Shown here one piece after another: positions 41,332 to 49,423 of a stretch of DNA of 64,000 bases; the stretch's first letter is position 1, and each line of letters opens with the position of its first letter. A program made the position numbers and the translations under genes. The notes under the pieces were generated by a model that did not search any database, was not told where the DNA came from, and saw only the letters and a list, made by a program, of their open reading frames with translations. Origin of the DNA: Rufibacter sp. DG15C (GTDB taxonomy: Bacteria; Bacteroidota; Bacteroidia; Cytophagales; Hymenobacteraceae); contig NZ_CP010776.1 of assembly GCF_001577755.1 (NCBI RefSeq), forward strand, positions 992,001 to 1,056,000, read 5' to 3'.

Positions 41332-42540
41332 TTACCGGCTTTTTCTGGTAGCCACTACCCGTTCAAAGATACTTTCTAAGGCAGGCACCATCTGCAGCCT
41401 GTCAAATTGGGTTTCAGCCACTTTTCTGGCGTTTACATTCATTCTTTGTAAGGCAGCTTTGTCGTGTAAGGTGTTTTCTAGGGTTTGCGCTAGTTGAGCG
41501 CTGTCTCCCGCGGGCACATACCAACCGCACTGGTGCCGTTCTACCAGTTCTTTGGTCCAACCAGGATTGGTGACGATGACCGGTGTGCCCGTAGCCAGAC
41601 TATCAAACAACTTACCCGGCGAGTTAGCCTGTAACACCGGCAAATCAATAAACGAAACCACCGACACCTCTGCCAGCGCAAACAAGGTAAAAACCTTATG
41701 CCGTGGCAGCGGCGGAAGCAAGAGCATGTTGGGCAACTCCTGGCTCGCTTTCTCTAACAGCGGTTCGTCAAAGCCCTGGCCCGTGAAGACAAAGACAATG
41801 TCTGTTCTGTGCTGCAGGCGTCTGGCGGTTTCAACTAAAAGCGGCATGTCATTGGCCCGCCCGTAGGTACCGGCATAAAGCACTACCTGCTTCCCCTCCA
41901 ATACCAAATCTTTACGCAGCTCATCTTGCTGTATTTGTGTTACGCGGCCCAGGTCTACTTCAGTCCCGTTTACAAAGGTGGTTACCATCTCAGGAGAGAT
42001 GTTTTGGGACAGGATGTACTCCTCCATGCCTTTAGACAACGGAATGATATGATCAGCGGAACGGTACAGGCTTTTTTCTAACCGATAGAGTTGGTTCTGC
42101 AGAAACTTGGAGGGCACTGCGCCCATCTCAATGGGGAAAGAGGGCCACAGGTCCTGCACCTCAAACACCCACGGCACCTTTCTCAAACCGGCTACTTTGC
42201 TGGCCGCCCAAGCAGTGGTCAAGGGTGTAGACACTCCCCAGATGACGTCGGGCTTGGGAATTTTGAGGCCTTTGGTAAGAGCATGCATGGCAAAGCTCCC
42301 GAAGGCTTGTAGCCGCCGCACCTTCCCCATTCTGTTATGATAGGGCACGTGCACCGAAACCAATTCTACCCCGTCTGGCACCCAAGGATAGTCACGCGTG
42401 AGGCGCTTGCTTTCCCAGGCATCTGAGGTAATTAAGGTCACTTGGTGCCGCTTCACCAACTCCTCCATAAACGTATAATGCCGGCACGTGGCAGGGCAGT
42501 CTGGGTTATGGTGGTATTGATGAAACAGTGCTATGTGCAT
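41332..42540 (-). CDS. GT4 family glycosyltransferase, WbuB-like
   Basis: Glycosyltransferase of 402 residues with the GT-B fold, likely adding a sugar from a nucleotide donor during surface polysaccharide synthesis. The N-terminal domain has HQYHHNPDCPATCRHYTFMEELVKRGH-like geometry. The C-terminal domain has VLYAGTYGRANDMPLLVETARRL, LLPPLPRHKVFTLFALAEVSVVSF and the donor-binding PGKLFDSLATGTPVIVTN. The ATG at 42540 is clear. No other polysaccharide gene is adjacent. The nearest is the Wzi/RemB-like gene far upstream. Confidence 0.9.
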   Translation of the reverse strand: MHIALFHQYHHNPDCPATCRHYTFMEELVKRHQVTLITSDAWESKRLTRDYPWVPDGVELVSVHVPYHNRMGKVRRLQAFGSFAMHALTKGLKIPKPDVIWGVSTPLTTAWAASKVAGLRKVPWVFEVQDLWPSFPIEMGAVPSKFLQNQLYRLEKSLYRSADHIIPLSKGMEEYILSQNISPEMVTTFVNGTEVDLGRVTQIQQDELRKDLVLEGKQVVLYAGTYGRANDMPLLVETARRLQHRTDIVFVFTGQGFDEPLLEKASQELPNMLLLPPLPRHKVFTLFALAEVSVVSFIDLPVLQANSPGKLFDSLATGTPVIVTNPGWTKELVERHQCGWYVPAGDSAQLAQTLENTLHDKAALQRMNVNARKVAETQFDRLQMVPALESIFERVVATRKSR

Positions 42541-42556
42541 GTATAAAGTGAGGAAT

Positions 42557-42594
42557 CGTTTTTGGCCTGTTTTCTAGAAATTAGGCCAAAAACG
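42557..42594. repeat. 38-bp palindromic element, copy 21
   Basis: Arms CGTTTTTGGCCTGTTTTC and AATTAGGCCAAAAACG, just upstream of the glycosyltransferase start. Confidence 0.85.
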
Positions 42595-42633
42595 GAGGGT
42601 TCTAAAGGAGGAGCTTCAGTGCTGGGCTAAAGA

Positions 42634-43626
42634 TTACTGTTTCTGAGGCTTGTACTTAGACTGGTCCAGAATCTTGCGGGCATCCTTCTCGTTCATCAAC
42701 TGCGGAAGTGTAATGTCTGGGTTGTTGGCCATGTACTTGCGCACAATCTGCCAGCCTACCCACGCACCCACGCGCCCCGGGCACCGTTGGCTAATCTCAG
42801 GTACGTTGGGCCGTTCGCCAATGTATTTTCTAATAGTGAACTGACTGGTCTCATAGAGCAGGCCTTTCTCAATGAAATGCGCCCAAACCTTGGCTTCGTT
42901 GTGCTGCACATCTGCTATGGACTGGCCGGTGTAGCCAATGATGAGGGAGTCTGGCGTGCAGGGCATCATGCGCTCTACAAAATAATAGGACTTGCCGTAG
43001 TCTATCATTTCTTCCAGCATGGTGCTGTTCACAAAGTCCGTCTTGTTGAATTTGTTAGACACTAGCAGCATGACAGACGGCGCCAGGTTCTCTTTCTCAT
43101 AGCGCTCCAAAATGTATTGCGGCGCCTGCGGGCGGTAGGCTGCCTTGCGGCCAATGAAGAAGTCCAGTCCCAGCACAATCAGGCTGTCAGACACCAGCAG
43201 GTCCCGGTTTAGGCCAGAGATGAAGGACTTGACCGGCGGCACATAGAAGGACGGGTAATAATGTTTCACGTGCTTGAAGCCGTTCTCCAGTTCCGTCTCC
43301 ACGGCAGACAAATCCCCGAACGCGGCGTCCGCCTGCTTCACTAACTTGGTAAGGCTGGTGTCTGTGGCTAGCTTCAACAGGCCTTGGGCCAGCATTTCTT
43401 CTGACGGGTAGCCTTTGCGTTGCAGGAACCGGTCGGCAAAAAGAGGCTCCTCTTGCAGGAATGTTTGCATCTCAGGCATGGTCTTGATGGAGAAGAAACG
43501 CTTTTCCAGTTGCTCCACTTCTACCTTTACCGGCAGTTTGGCAATCTCCTTGGGTATGTCACAACCCTTCTTCTGACAGCCAAACCATAGTACTGCACTA
43601 AAAAATAACAGCAAACGTCCTTTCAT
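42634..43626 (-). CDS. gldB: Gliding motility lipoprotein GldB
   Basis: Lipoprotein of 330 residues with signal MKGRLLLFFSAVLWFGC (Cys at residue 17). The C-terminal block CPGRVGAWVGWQIVRKYM with IGERPNVPEIS is characteristic of GldB. MLEEMIDYGKSYYFVERMMP and YTGQSIADVQHNEAKVW also match. GldB is required for gliding in Flavobacterium, but it is present in many non-gliding Bacteroidota and its mechanism is unsettled. A perfect -7 box TAAATTTG lies 24 nt upstream. Divergent from the PorT-like gene by 67 bp. Confidence 0.92.
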   Translation of the reverse strand: MKGRLLLFFSAVLWFGCQKKGCDIPKEIAKLPVKVEVEQLEKRFFSIKTMPEMQTFLQEEPLFADRFLQRKGYPSEEMLAQGLLKLATDTSLTKLVKQADAAFGDLSAVETELENGFKHVKHYYPSFYVPPVKSFISGLNRDLLVSDSLIVLGLDFFIGRKAAYRPQAPQYILERYEKENLAPSVMLLVSNKFNKTDFVNSTMLEEMIDYGKSYYFVERMMPCTPDSLIIGYTGQSIADVQHNEAKVWAHFIEKGLLYETSQFTIRKYIGERPNVPEISQRCPGRVGAWVGWQIVRKYMANNPDITLPQLMNEKDARKILDQSKYKPQKQ

Positions 43627-43650
43627 TGTATTCCTTCTTTATCTTTAAGC

Positions 43651-43658
43651 CAAATTTA
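43651..43658 (-). promoter_or_regulatory. -7 promoter box of gldB
   Basis: TAAATTTG on the minus strand, exact match to TAnnTTTG, 24 nt before the start at 43626. Confidence 0.6.
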
Positions 43659-43693
43659 CTTAACATTCACCAATACCTTCTTATTCTTATAAC

Positions 43694-44392
43694 ATGAAGA
43701 TGATTCGTTGCATCACAGCCACTGCGTTTGCCTTGGCTCTGTTTTTCAGTTCGTATAACGCAAGCGCCCAGGTAGAAATTGGCGTGAAGATTTCCCCTTC
43801 TTTGGCGTTCAGCCGCACCATTGCACAAGATAAGTATAAGTTTGAGGCCGAAGGCTCTAAACCGGGCTTTGGCGTGGGCGTGGTGGCAGACTACTTCTTT
43901 GGCACAAATTACGCGGTGTCTGGCGGTCTAACCTACAACATCAAAGGCGGAAACGTGTCTTATGACTATTCTTACCCAGACCCAGCTTCTACAGGTACTA
44001 TAAGAGTACAAGGCAAAGACGAATTGAGCCTACAGTACCTAGAGATTCCTATCGCCTTGAAATTGTTCACCAATGAGATTACCACAGACACGCGTTTCTA
44101 TTTCCAGGCAGGTACGTCTTTGAACACCATGCTCAATGCCAAGGTGAATGAGAAGAAAGTAGATGATGGTGGTGACAAATTCACCAAGCGTTTCAACACC
44201 TTTGAGATTGATGTCCTGATTGGCGTGGGCGCTGAGAAGAAGATCGGCGAAAGCACTAAGCTCTTTGCGGGCATTACCTACCACCGTGGCCTAACCGATG
44301 CAGATGATGCCTATTACGCAGACCTGTTTGGAGATGACAAAGTAGAATTAAAGAACAACTCCTTCTCCCTAGACCTAGGCGTTAAGTTCTAA
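43694..44392 (+). CDS. PorT-like outer-membrane beta-barrel protein
   Basis: Barrel protein of 232 residues with signal peptide MKMIRCITATAFALALFFSSYNASA and the family opening VEIGVKISPSLAFSR. It belongs to the same broad PorT/outer-membrane barrel family as the array at 11.8-14.9 kb but is more diverged. Segments YLEIPIALKLFTNE and FEIDVLIGVGAEKKI are typical. Whether it is the true type IX secretion PorT cannot be decided here. Divergent from gldB. Confidence 0.8.
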   Translation: MKMIRCITATAFALALFFSSYNASAQVEIGVKISPSLAFSRTIAQDKYKFEAEGSKPGFGVGVVADYFFGTNYAVSGGLTYNIKGGNVSYDYSYPDPASTGTIRVQGKDELSLQYLEIPIALKLFTNEITTDTRFYFQAGTSLNTMLNAKVNEKKVDDGGDKFTKRFNTFEIDVLIGVGAEKKIGESTKLFAGITYHRGLTDADDAYYADLFGDDKVELKNNSFSLDLGVKF

Positions 44393-44396
44393 ACAT

Positions 44397-44434
44397 CATT
44401 TTTGGCCTGTTTTCTGAAAAACAGGCCAAAAACG
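44397..44434. repeat. 38-bp palindromic element, copy 22
   Basis: Near-perfect arms CATTTTTGGCCTGTTTTC and AAAACAGGCCAAAAACG, 4 bp after the barrel stop. Confidence 0.9.
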
Positions 44435-44440
44435 GAAGAG

Positions 44441-44496
44441 TATATTAAAGAAGAAGCCCCTGTCTCTGTTGAGGCAGGGGCTTCTTCTTTAATATG
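44441..44496. terminator. Strong bidirectional terminator
   Basis: A 20-bp stem from TATTAAAGAAGAAGCCCCTG to its complement between the convergent barrel and RNase G genes. It is distinct from copy 22 next to it. Confidence 0.9.
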
Positions 44497-44511
44497 ATAA
44501 GAGGCAGTAGG

Positions 44512-46119
44512 TTATTCTTCTACCACCACGTCTCTGTCTTGCAGACTGTTCACTTCTGAGTAAGCCGATTTCAGCTCAATCTCATCACCGTGTTCGTCCA
44601 TCACTTTGAATTCTGTGAGGGCAAGCGCCGTATCCTTCATCACGTTCACCCACTTCATGTGTTTCAAGAACCATCTCCGTTGTTTGGAGAGAATGCCCTT
44701 GGTGTAGTAGGCGTGTATAAACGGATGCACGTACAGCGTAATGTTTTTCTGATTCTGGCGGGTCAACAGATCGTCAATGGTCTGATCTATGTCATCCGTC
44801 ACTAGAATGCTAGCCGAGATCTTACCGCTTCCCTGACAGGTAGGGCAGACTTCACCGGTTACAATATTTTGCTCAGGCCGTACGCGCTGGCGGGTAATCT
44901 GCATGAGTCCGAATTTGGAGATAGGCAGCACCGTGTATTTGGAACGGTCCTTCTTCATCTCTTCCTTCACTACATCCTGCACTTTTTGCCGGTTCTCGGC
45001 AGACTTCATGTCAATAAAGTCTACTACAATGATTCCCCCCAGGTCCCTAAGGCGCAGCTGACGCGCTACCTCTTTTGCCGCGGTAAGATTCACATTCAAA
45101 GCGGTGGCTTCCTGGTCTGTCTCAGAGTTGGATTTGTTGCCGCTGTTCACATCTATCACGTGTAGGGCCTCTGTGTGTTCAATCACCAGATAGCCACCCC
45201 CCGGAATGCTCACTGTCTTCCCGAAAAGGGATTTCAGCTGCTTTTCAATGTTAAAGTGTTCAAAGGTTTTCACCTTGCCCGAATAGTGCTTCAGAATCTT
45301 CAGCTTATCCGGGGCGATGGTCTCAATGTAAGTTTTGATCTCGTCGTACAACTTAGCGTCGTCTACCACGATGTTGTCAAAACTTTCATTCAAAATGTCT
45401 CTCAACATGGAGGAGGAGCGTCCTAGCTCCCCAATCACTTTGTCACGCTCTTTGGCGGTCTTCAAAGTGGTAATCCCTTCTTCCCAAGTGGCCAACATGC
45501 CACGCAGGTCCTTGTCCAGTTCCGCTACTTCCCGGCCTTCGGCCACGGTCCTGATGATGACGCCAAAGTTCTCCGGTTTAATGGAGGTGATGAGGCGTTT
45601 CAGGCGGGTGCGTTCCTCTTTGCTGACAATCTTCTTAGACACGCTTACCGTGTTAGAGAAGGGTACCAGCACCAAGTAACGCCCGGCTAGGGAAATCTCA
45701 CAAGAGAGACGCGGCCCTTTGGTGGAGATAGGCTCTTTGACAATCTGTACCAAGATCTGCTGTCCTTTTTTAAGGACGTCTGCCATCTTGCCCAGCTTTT
45801 CAATTTCAGGCTCAAACTTAACTTGGTTCAGCTTGGCGGTGGCGTTTCTCTGGTTCTGCACCACTTTCACAAATTTGTTGAGAGTCTTGATGTTCTCTCC
45901 CAAATCATGGTAGTGCAGGAAGGCGTCTTTGGAGTACCCAATGTCTACAAACGCTGCGTTCAGACCGGGCATTACTTTTTTGACGGTTCCCAGAAAAATA
46001 TCTCCAACAGAGTAGTTTGTGTCATTTCTATCAAAATGATACTCTACTAGTCGCTTATCCTGAAGAAGGGCTATTCGTTCTCCATCTTGAGTAGAATTAA
46101 TAATTAATTCGTTACTCAA
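44512..46119 (-). CDS. rng: Ribonuclease G/E family endoribonuclease
   Basis: Endoribonuclease of 535 residues acting in rRNA maturation or mRNA decay. The N-terminal MSNELIINSTQDGERIALL is family-conserved and begins at a TTG (46119), so this TTG start is well supported. The S1 domain is interrupted at VGDIFLGTVKKVMPGLNAAFVDIG. The catalytic DNase-I-like part has VIDVNSGNK and VVDFIDM. The zinc link is CPTCQGSGK. RNase G-like length without the long RNase E scaffold. Upstream is the AURKAIP1/COX24 gene on the same strand. Confidence 0.95.
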   Translation of the reverse strand: MSNELIINSTQDGERIALLQDKRLVEYHFDRNDTNYSVGDIFLGTVKKVMPGLNAAFVDIGYSKDAFLHYHDLGENIKTLNKFVKVVQNQRNATAKLNQVKFEPEIEKLGKMADVLKKGQQILVQIVKEPISTKGPRLSCEISLAGRYLVLVPFSNTVSVSKKIVSKEERTRLKRLITSIKPENFGVIIRTVAEGREVAELDKDLRGMLATWEEGITTLKTAKERDKVIGELGRSSSMLRDILNESFDNIVVDDAKLYDEIKTYIETIAPDKLKILKHYSGKVKTFEHFNIEKQLKSLFGKTVSIPGGGYLVIEHTEALHVIDVNSGNKSNSETDQEATALNVNLTAAKEVARQLRLRDLGGIIVVDFIDMKSAENRQKVQDVVKEEMKKDRSKYTVLPISKFGLMQITRQRVRPEQNIVTGEVCPTCQGSGKISASILVTDDIDQTIDDLLTRQNQKNITLYVHPFIHAYYTKGILSKQRRWFLKHMKWVNVMKDTALALTEFKVMDEHGDEIELKSAYSEVNSLQDRDVVVEE

Positions 46120-46150
46120 TGTGTCAGATGCTTAGATGAAAGAATATACC

Positions 46151-46190
46151 AAAAGCCCACCATTGCCTAAGACAGGCAATGTGGGCTTTT
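46151..46190. terminator. Intrinsic terminator after the AURKAIP1/COX24 gene
   Basis: Stem AAAAGCCCACATTGCCT-like arm (with one bulge) / AGGCAATGTGGGCTTTT, 20 bp 3' of the small gene on the minus strand. It could also attenuate the downstream RNase G gene. Confidence 0.7.
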
Positions 46191-46209
46191 AAGATCAAAG
46201 GGCTATGCC

Positions 46210-46299
46210 TTATTTTTTCTTATGTCTGTTTTTGCGCAGACGCTTCTTTCTCTTGTGGGTAGCAATCTTATGTCTTTTTCTTTTTTTACCGCAAGGCAT
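46210..46299 (-). CDS. AURKAIP1/COX24-domain small basic protein
   Basis: Protein of 29 residues, MPCGKKRKRHKIATHKRKKR followed by LRKNRHKKK, more than half Lys/Arg. It matches the very short AURKAIP1/COX24 (mS38-like) family common in Bacteroidota, which is related to a small ribosomal-subunit protein of mitochondria. The ATG at 46299 and TAA at 46210 are unambiguous, and no other frame overlaps. It sits upstream of RNase G, an rRNA-processing enzyme, consistent with a ribosome role. Role inferred from the family. Confidence 0.88.
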   Translation of the reverse strand: MPCGKKRKRHKIATHKRKKRLRKNRHKKK

Positions 46300-46342
46300 A
46301 GTCTTGATCTTTTTATAAGTGAAAAATATTTTAACTCTAGTG

Positions 46343-47242
46343 TTACTGGGCGCTGTTCATCTTCTGCAGATAACCGTCTACAGAAGCCAGCACCTCTGGG
46401 TCTTTGCTTAGCTGCTTTACCTTGGCAAATACCTTTTGGGCCTCTGCCTTCTGCTTGGTCTCTGCCAAAGACACACCTAGGTAGAAGTTACCGTCAATGT
46501 GGTTAGGGTTAACCAGCGTCAGCTCCCTGAAACGCTCTACCGCCTTGTCATACTGATTAGACTGCATAGACAGCACGCCCAGGTTAAAGAGCGCCTTTTC
46601 GTTTTTAGGGTCAGAGGCAATCACCTCTCTTAACAGCGTCACCCCTTTCATAGGGTTGTCACTGGCAATATAGGTCATGGCCGTGTTTGTCTTGGCATCC
46701 AGGTTAGAAGGGTTGTTTTTCAATACCTTCTCATAAAGCTCGCGTGCTTTCTGGCCCATGGCTTGGGACCTTTCTTGCGTGGCGGCAAAACTGAATGCCT
46801 CAAAATACTGGTCTGCCGCTTTCTGGAAGCTCTTCTCACCAGGTCTTACCAGCGCCGCCTGCTCATAAAAGTAACCGGCACTGTCATACTTGCTGATGTT
46901 GGCAAACTTCTCACCCAACTGCGTGGCTAGCTGGCCTTTTGCCTGGCTGTTGCTTTCCCGGTTGAACTTGGCGCGCAACTCTGTCAGCTCTTTTAACTGA
47001 GCGGGCGTAGCGGCAGCGTGGGCCTCTTTGGGATTGCCTGGCATGGCCGCTGGTGCCTCTTTTGCGTGGTCTTCATGGCCCTCATGGTTAGGATCATGGT
47101 CTGTCTGCGCAACAGGGGCAGCGGTGCCGTCAGCGGCAAATGTACCTTTCTTATCTTTGTTTATAATCACCTTTGGCAAAAGAGCCAGCACAACCACCAG
47201 CAAAACGGCAGAAACGATAAGCGCTAAGCGTCCTTTTGACAT
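46343..47242 (-). CDS. TPR protein with N-terminal membrane anchor
   Basis: Protein of 299 residues with one membrane helix at the N-terminus (MSKGRLALIVSAVLLVVVLALLPKVII). A His/Ala/Glu-rich spacer (DHDPNHEGHEDHAKEA) follows, possibly metal-binding. Then come several TPR units in the C-terminal two thirds (e.g. AKTNTAMTYIASDNPMKGVTLLREVIASDPKNEKALFNLGVLSMQSNQYDKAVERFRELTLVNPNHIDGNFYLGVSLAE). Likely a periplasm-facing scaffold. It is 100 bp downstream of HU, whose gene it may be co-regulated with. A -7 box lies at 47287-47294. Confidence 0.85.
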   Translation of the reverse strand: MSKGRLALIVSAVLLVVVLALLPKVIINKDKKGTFAADGTAAPVAQTDHDPNHEGHEDHAKEAPAAMPGNPKEAHAAATPAQLKELTELRAKFNRESNSQAKGQLATQLGEKFANISKYDSAGYFYEQAALVRPGEKSFQKAADQYFEAFSFAATQERSQAMGQKARELYEKVLKNNPSNLDAKTNTAMTYIASDNPMKGVTLLREVIASDPKNEKALFNLGVLSMQSNQYDKAVERFRELTLVNPNHIDGNFYLGVSLAETKQKAEAQKVFAKVKQLSKDPEVLASVDGYLQKMNSAQ

Positions 47243-47286
47243 AATTCTTTTAAAAAGAAAGGATTAAAACACAGATTTTAAGACTG

Positions 47287-47294
47287 CAAAGATA
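47287..47294 (-). promoter_or_regulatory. -7 promoter box of the TPR protein gene
   Basis: TATCTTTG on the minus strand, exact match, 44 nt from the start at 47242. Confidence 0.55.
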
Positions 47295-47302
47295 CTAAAA
47301 CC

Positions 47303-47608
47303 TTAGGAAACAACCGCTTCCTTGATTTTTTTGCTGTTTTTGATCTTAGCTACAAAGGTCTTAGACGGTTTGAAGCTAGGGATAAAGTGCTCATCAATGA
47401 TGATAGACGTGTTCTTAGAGATGTTACGTGCTACCTTCTTGGCGCGCTTCTTATTCACAAAGCTTCCAAAGCCACGCACATAAATGTTATTGCCATCGGC
47501 CATAGAGTCCTTAACCACTTTGAAGAACGCCTCTACGGTTGCCGTAACATCAGATTTCTCAATCCCTGTCTTGTCCGCAATTTCTGATATAACTTCTGCT
47601 TTAGTCAC
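47303..47608 (-). CDS. HU-family DNA-binding protein
   Basis: Nucleoid protein of 101 residues starting at GTG (47608). It is a dimeric HU/IHF fold with MTKAEVISEIADKTGIEKSDVTATVEAFFKVVKDSM, the FGSFVNKKRAKKVARNISKNTSI region, and a beta-arm that includes PSFKPSKTF. A Bacteroidota-type HU/IHF paralog with a C-terminal extension. Given the dispersed palindromes in this genome it is a plausible binder of bent DNA, but that is speculation. Promoter box at 47693-47700, leader of about 80 nt. Confidence 0.95.
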   Translation of the reverse strand: MTKAEVISEIADKTGIEKSDVTATVEAFFKVVKDSMADGNNIYVRGFGSFVNKKRAKKVARNISKNTSIIIDEHFIPSFKPSKTFVAKIKNSKKIKEAVVS

Positions 47609-47692
47609 TTGTTTAATCGGTTAATATTGAGTGAAGATGAATATGTTTGTTGCAACTTGGCCGCACTGCTGCAGCACTCCGAAATCGGGCTG

Positions 47693-47700
47693 CAAAGGTA
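47693..47700 (-). promoter_or_regulatory. -7 promoter box of the HU gene
   Basis: TACCTTTG on the minus strand, exact match, 84 nt from the GTG at 47608. Confidence 0.6.
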
Positions 47701-47793
47701 GGCGGCCTTTTTGGAAAGTAAAACATTTAATTAAAAAATAAACTGTGTTTTTATTTGCATACCAACAGCAAACCAACACGTTAAAGACCGCAC

Positions 47794-48870
47794 ATGCCCT
47801 CTCCTACCCCCGCTTTCTTTAGTTCTGCGCTTATCCAGTGGTACCACCGGCACCAGCGCGCCTTGCCTTGGCGCGAAACCCGCGACCCGTACGCTATCTG
47901 GTTGTCAGAGATTATTTTACAGCAGACGCGGGTAAAACAGGGCCTGCCGTATTACCTGCGGTTCATAGAGCGCTTCCCTACGGTCTCTGACTTAGCAAAC
48001 GCCCCGCAGGATGAAGTATTGCGCCTCTGGCAGGGGCTGGGCTATTATTCCAGGGCCCGCAACCTGCACTTCACGGCCAAGCAGGTAGTGGAGGAGTTTG
48101 GCGGCAAATTTCCGGGCACGTACCAAGAGTTATTGAAGCTCAAAGGCGTAGGAAGTTATACTGCCGCCGCTATTGCCTCCTTTGCCTACAAGGAACCGGT
48201 GGCCGTACTGGACGGCAACGTATACCGCGTGCTGTCCCGGGTCTTTGGCAAGCATGAGAACATTACCGCGCCCGCCAGCAAGAGAGTCTTTGAAGAACTG
48301 GCCAACACTTTGATTTCCGTAGACGAGCCAGACACGTTTAACCAAGCCATCATGGAGTTTGGCGCCATCCAGTGCACCCCCATCGCGCCCGACTGCCTGT
48401 TCTGTCCCTTACAGCAGACGTGTTTCGCGTTTTTGAACGGCTTGGTGAGCGCCCTGCCCGTCAAGGAGAAAGCCAAAAGCAGCCGGCAGCGCTTCTTCCA
48501 TTATGCCGCCCTAAAGGTGGGCGACCAAGTGTACATGAAAAAGCGCACCCAGAATGATATCTGGATGGGCCTGTATGACTTTTTCTTGGTAGAGTCTGAG
48601 GCACCCGGCCTGCCGCCGCAAGAAGTGCATGCCTTGCTAGAACAGGACCTAAACACCCCGCTCCCTAGCTTTAAAGTGATTGAGAAGACGTATAAACACG
48701 TCTTGAGTCATCAAAAAATTATGGCGCAGTTTTACCTTGTTTCGCTCTCTGTCCGTTTAAGGGATGAGGTAGAAGAATCTATTGGCCTAAGTCTATATAG
48801 CTTAGAGGAAATAGAGGAATTACCCAAAGCAGTCTTGATAAATTCGTTTTTGAAAGACCACTTATTTTAG
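47794..48870 (+). CDS. mutY: A/G-specific adenine glycosylase MutY
   Basis: Removes adenine mispaired with 8-oxoguanine. Protein of 358 residues with the catalytic region LSEIILQQTRV near residue 37, LKGVGSYTAAAIASFAY (helix-hairpin-helix) and VLDGNVYRVLSR with the catalytic Asp. The iron-sulphur cluster is C-x6-C-x2-C-x5-C (CTPIAPDCLFCPLQQTC) and the C-terminal NUDIX-like domain is present. First gene of the conserved mutY-ssb-gldE-gldD order of Bacteroidota. Confidence 0.96.
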   Translation: MPSPTPAFFSSALIQWYHRHQRALPWRETRDPYAIWLSEIILQQTRVKQGLPYYLRFIERFPTVSDLANAPQDEVLRLWQGLGYYSRARNLHFTAKQVVEEFGGKFPGTYQELLKLKGVGSYTAAAIASFAYKEPVAVLDGNVYRVLSRVFGKHENITAPASKRVFEELANTLISVDEPDTFNQAIMEFGAIQCTPIAPDCLFCPLQQTCFAFLNGLVSALPVKEKAKSSRQRFFHYAALKVGDQVYMKKRTQNDIWMGLYDFFLVESEAPGLPPQEVHALLEQDLNTPLPSFKVIEKTYKHVLSHQKIMAQFYLVSLSVRLRDEVEESIGLSLYSLEEIEELPKAVLINSFLKDHLF

Positions 48871-48892
48871 CTATATTTAATCTACAGTTATC

Positions 48893-48900
48893 TATTTTTG
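48893..48900 (+). promoter_or_regulatory. -7 promoter box of ssb
   Basis: TATTTTTG, exact match to TAnnTTTG, 18 nt before the ATG at 48919. Confidence 0.55.
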
Positions 48901-48918
48901 CACTTTTTGAACCAAGAT

Positions 48919-49395
48919 ATGGCAAGCATTAACAAAGTAATTTTAATAGGAAATTTGGGCAAAGACCCAGAGGTGCGTCACTTAGAAGGCGGCGTGGCCG
49001 TGGCCCGTTTCCCGTTGGCTACCTCTGAGACGTTCAAAGATAAAAACGGTGACAAGCAGGAGCGCACAGAGTGGCACAACATTGTGGTTTGGCGTGGTCT
49101 AGCCGAGGTCACTGAGAAGTACCTCAAAAAAGGGCAGTCTGTCTACATTGAGGGCAAGATCAGAACCAATAGCTACCAAGACAAGGAAGGCGTGCAACGC
49201 TACAGCACAGAGATTGTGGCAGACAACATGACCATGTTGGGTAGCCGCACCGAAGGTGGTTCTGGCAACGGCACCGGCGGCAGCTATGAGCAAAGCAACG
49301 CCGCAGCTAATGCATCTGCCAGCACCTCTTCTAAAGGAAACGCATCCTCTTCCTCTTTCTCTTCTGAGCAGGAGCCAGACGACCTTCCTTTCTAA
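48919..49395 (+). CDS. ssb: Single-stranded DNA-binding protein
   Basis: SSB of 158 residues. The ATG at 48919 ([21 protein letters not shown]) is preferred over a TTG at 48898 that would extend it by seven residues. The OB fold covers about residues 1-110. A Gly/Ser/Asn linker follows and the C-terminal tip is EPDDLPF, the acidic tail that recruits repair partners. Second in mutY-ssb-gldE-gldD. It has its own -7 box, so it may be transcribed separately from mutY. Confidence 0.96.
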   Translation: MASINKVILIGNLGKDPEVRHLEGGVAVARFPLATSETFKDKNGDKQERTEWHNIVVWRGLAEVTEKYLKKGQSVYIEGKIRTNSYQDKEGVQRYSTEIVADNMTMLGSRTEGGSGNGTGGSYEQSNAAANASASTSSKGNASSSSFSSEQEPDDLPF

Positions 49396-49423
49396 ACCTT
49401 ATTGTTGAACCAATACCTTCATT

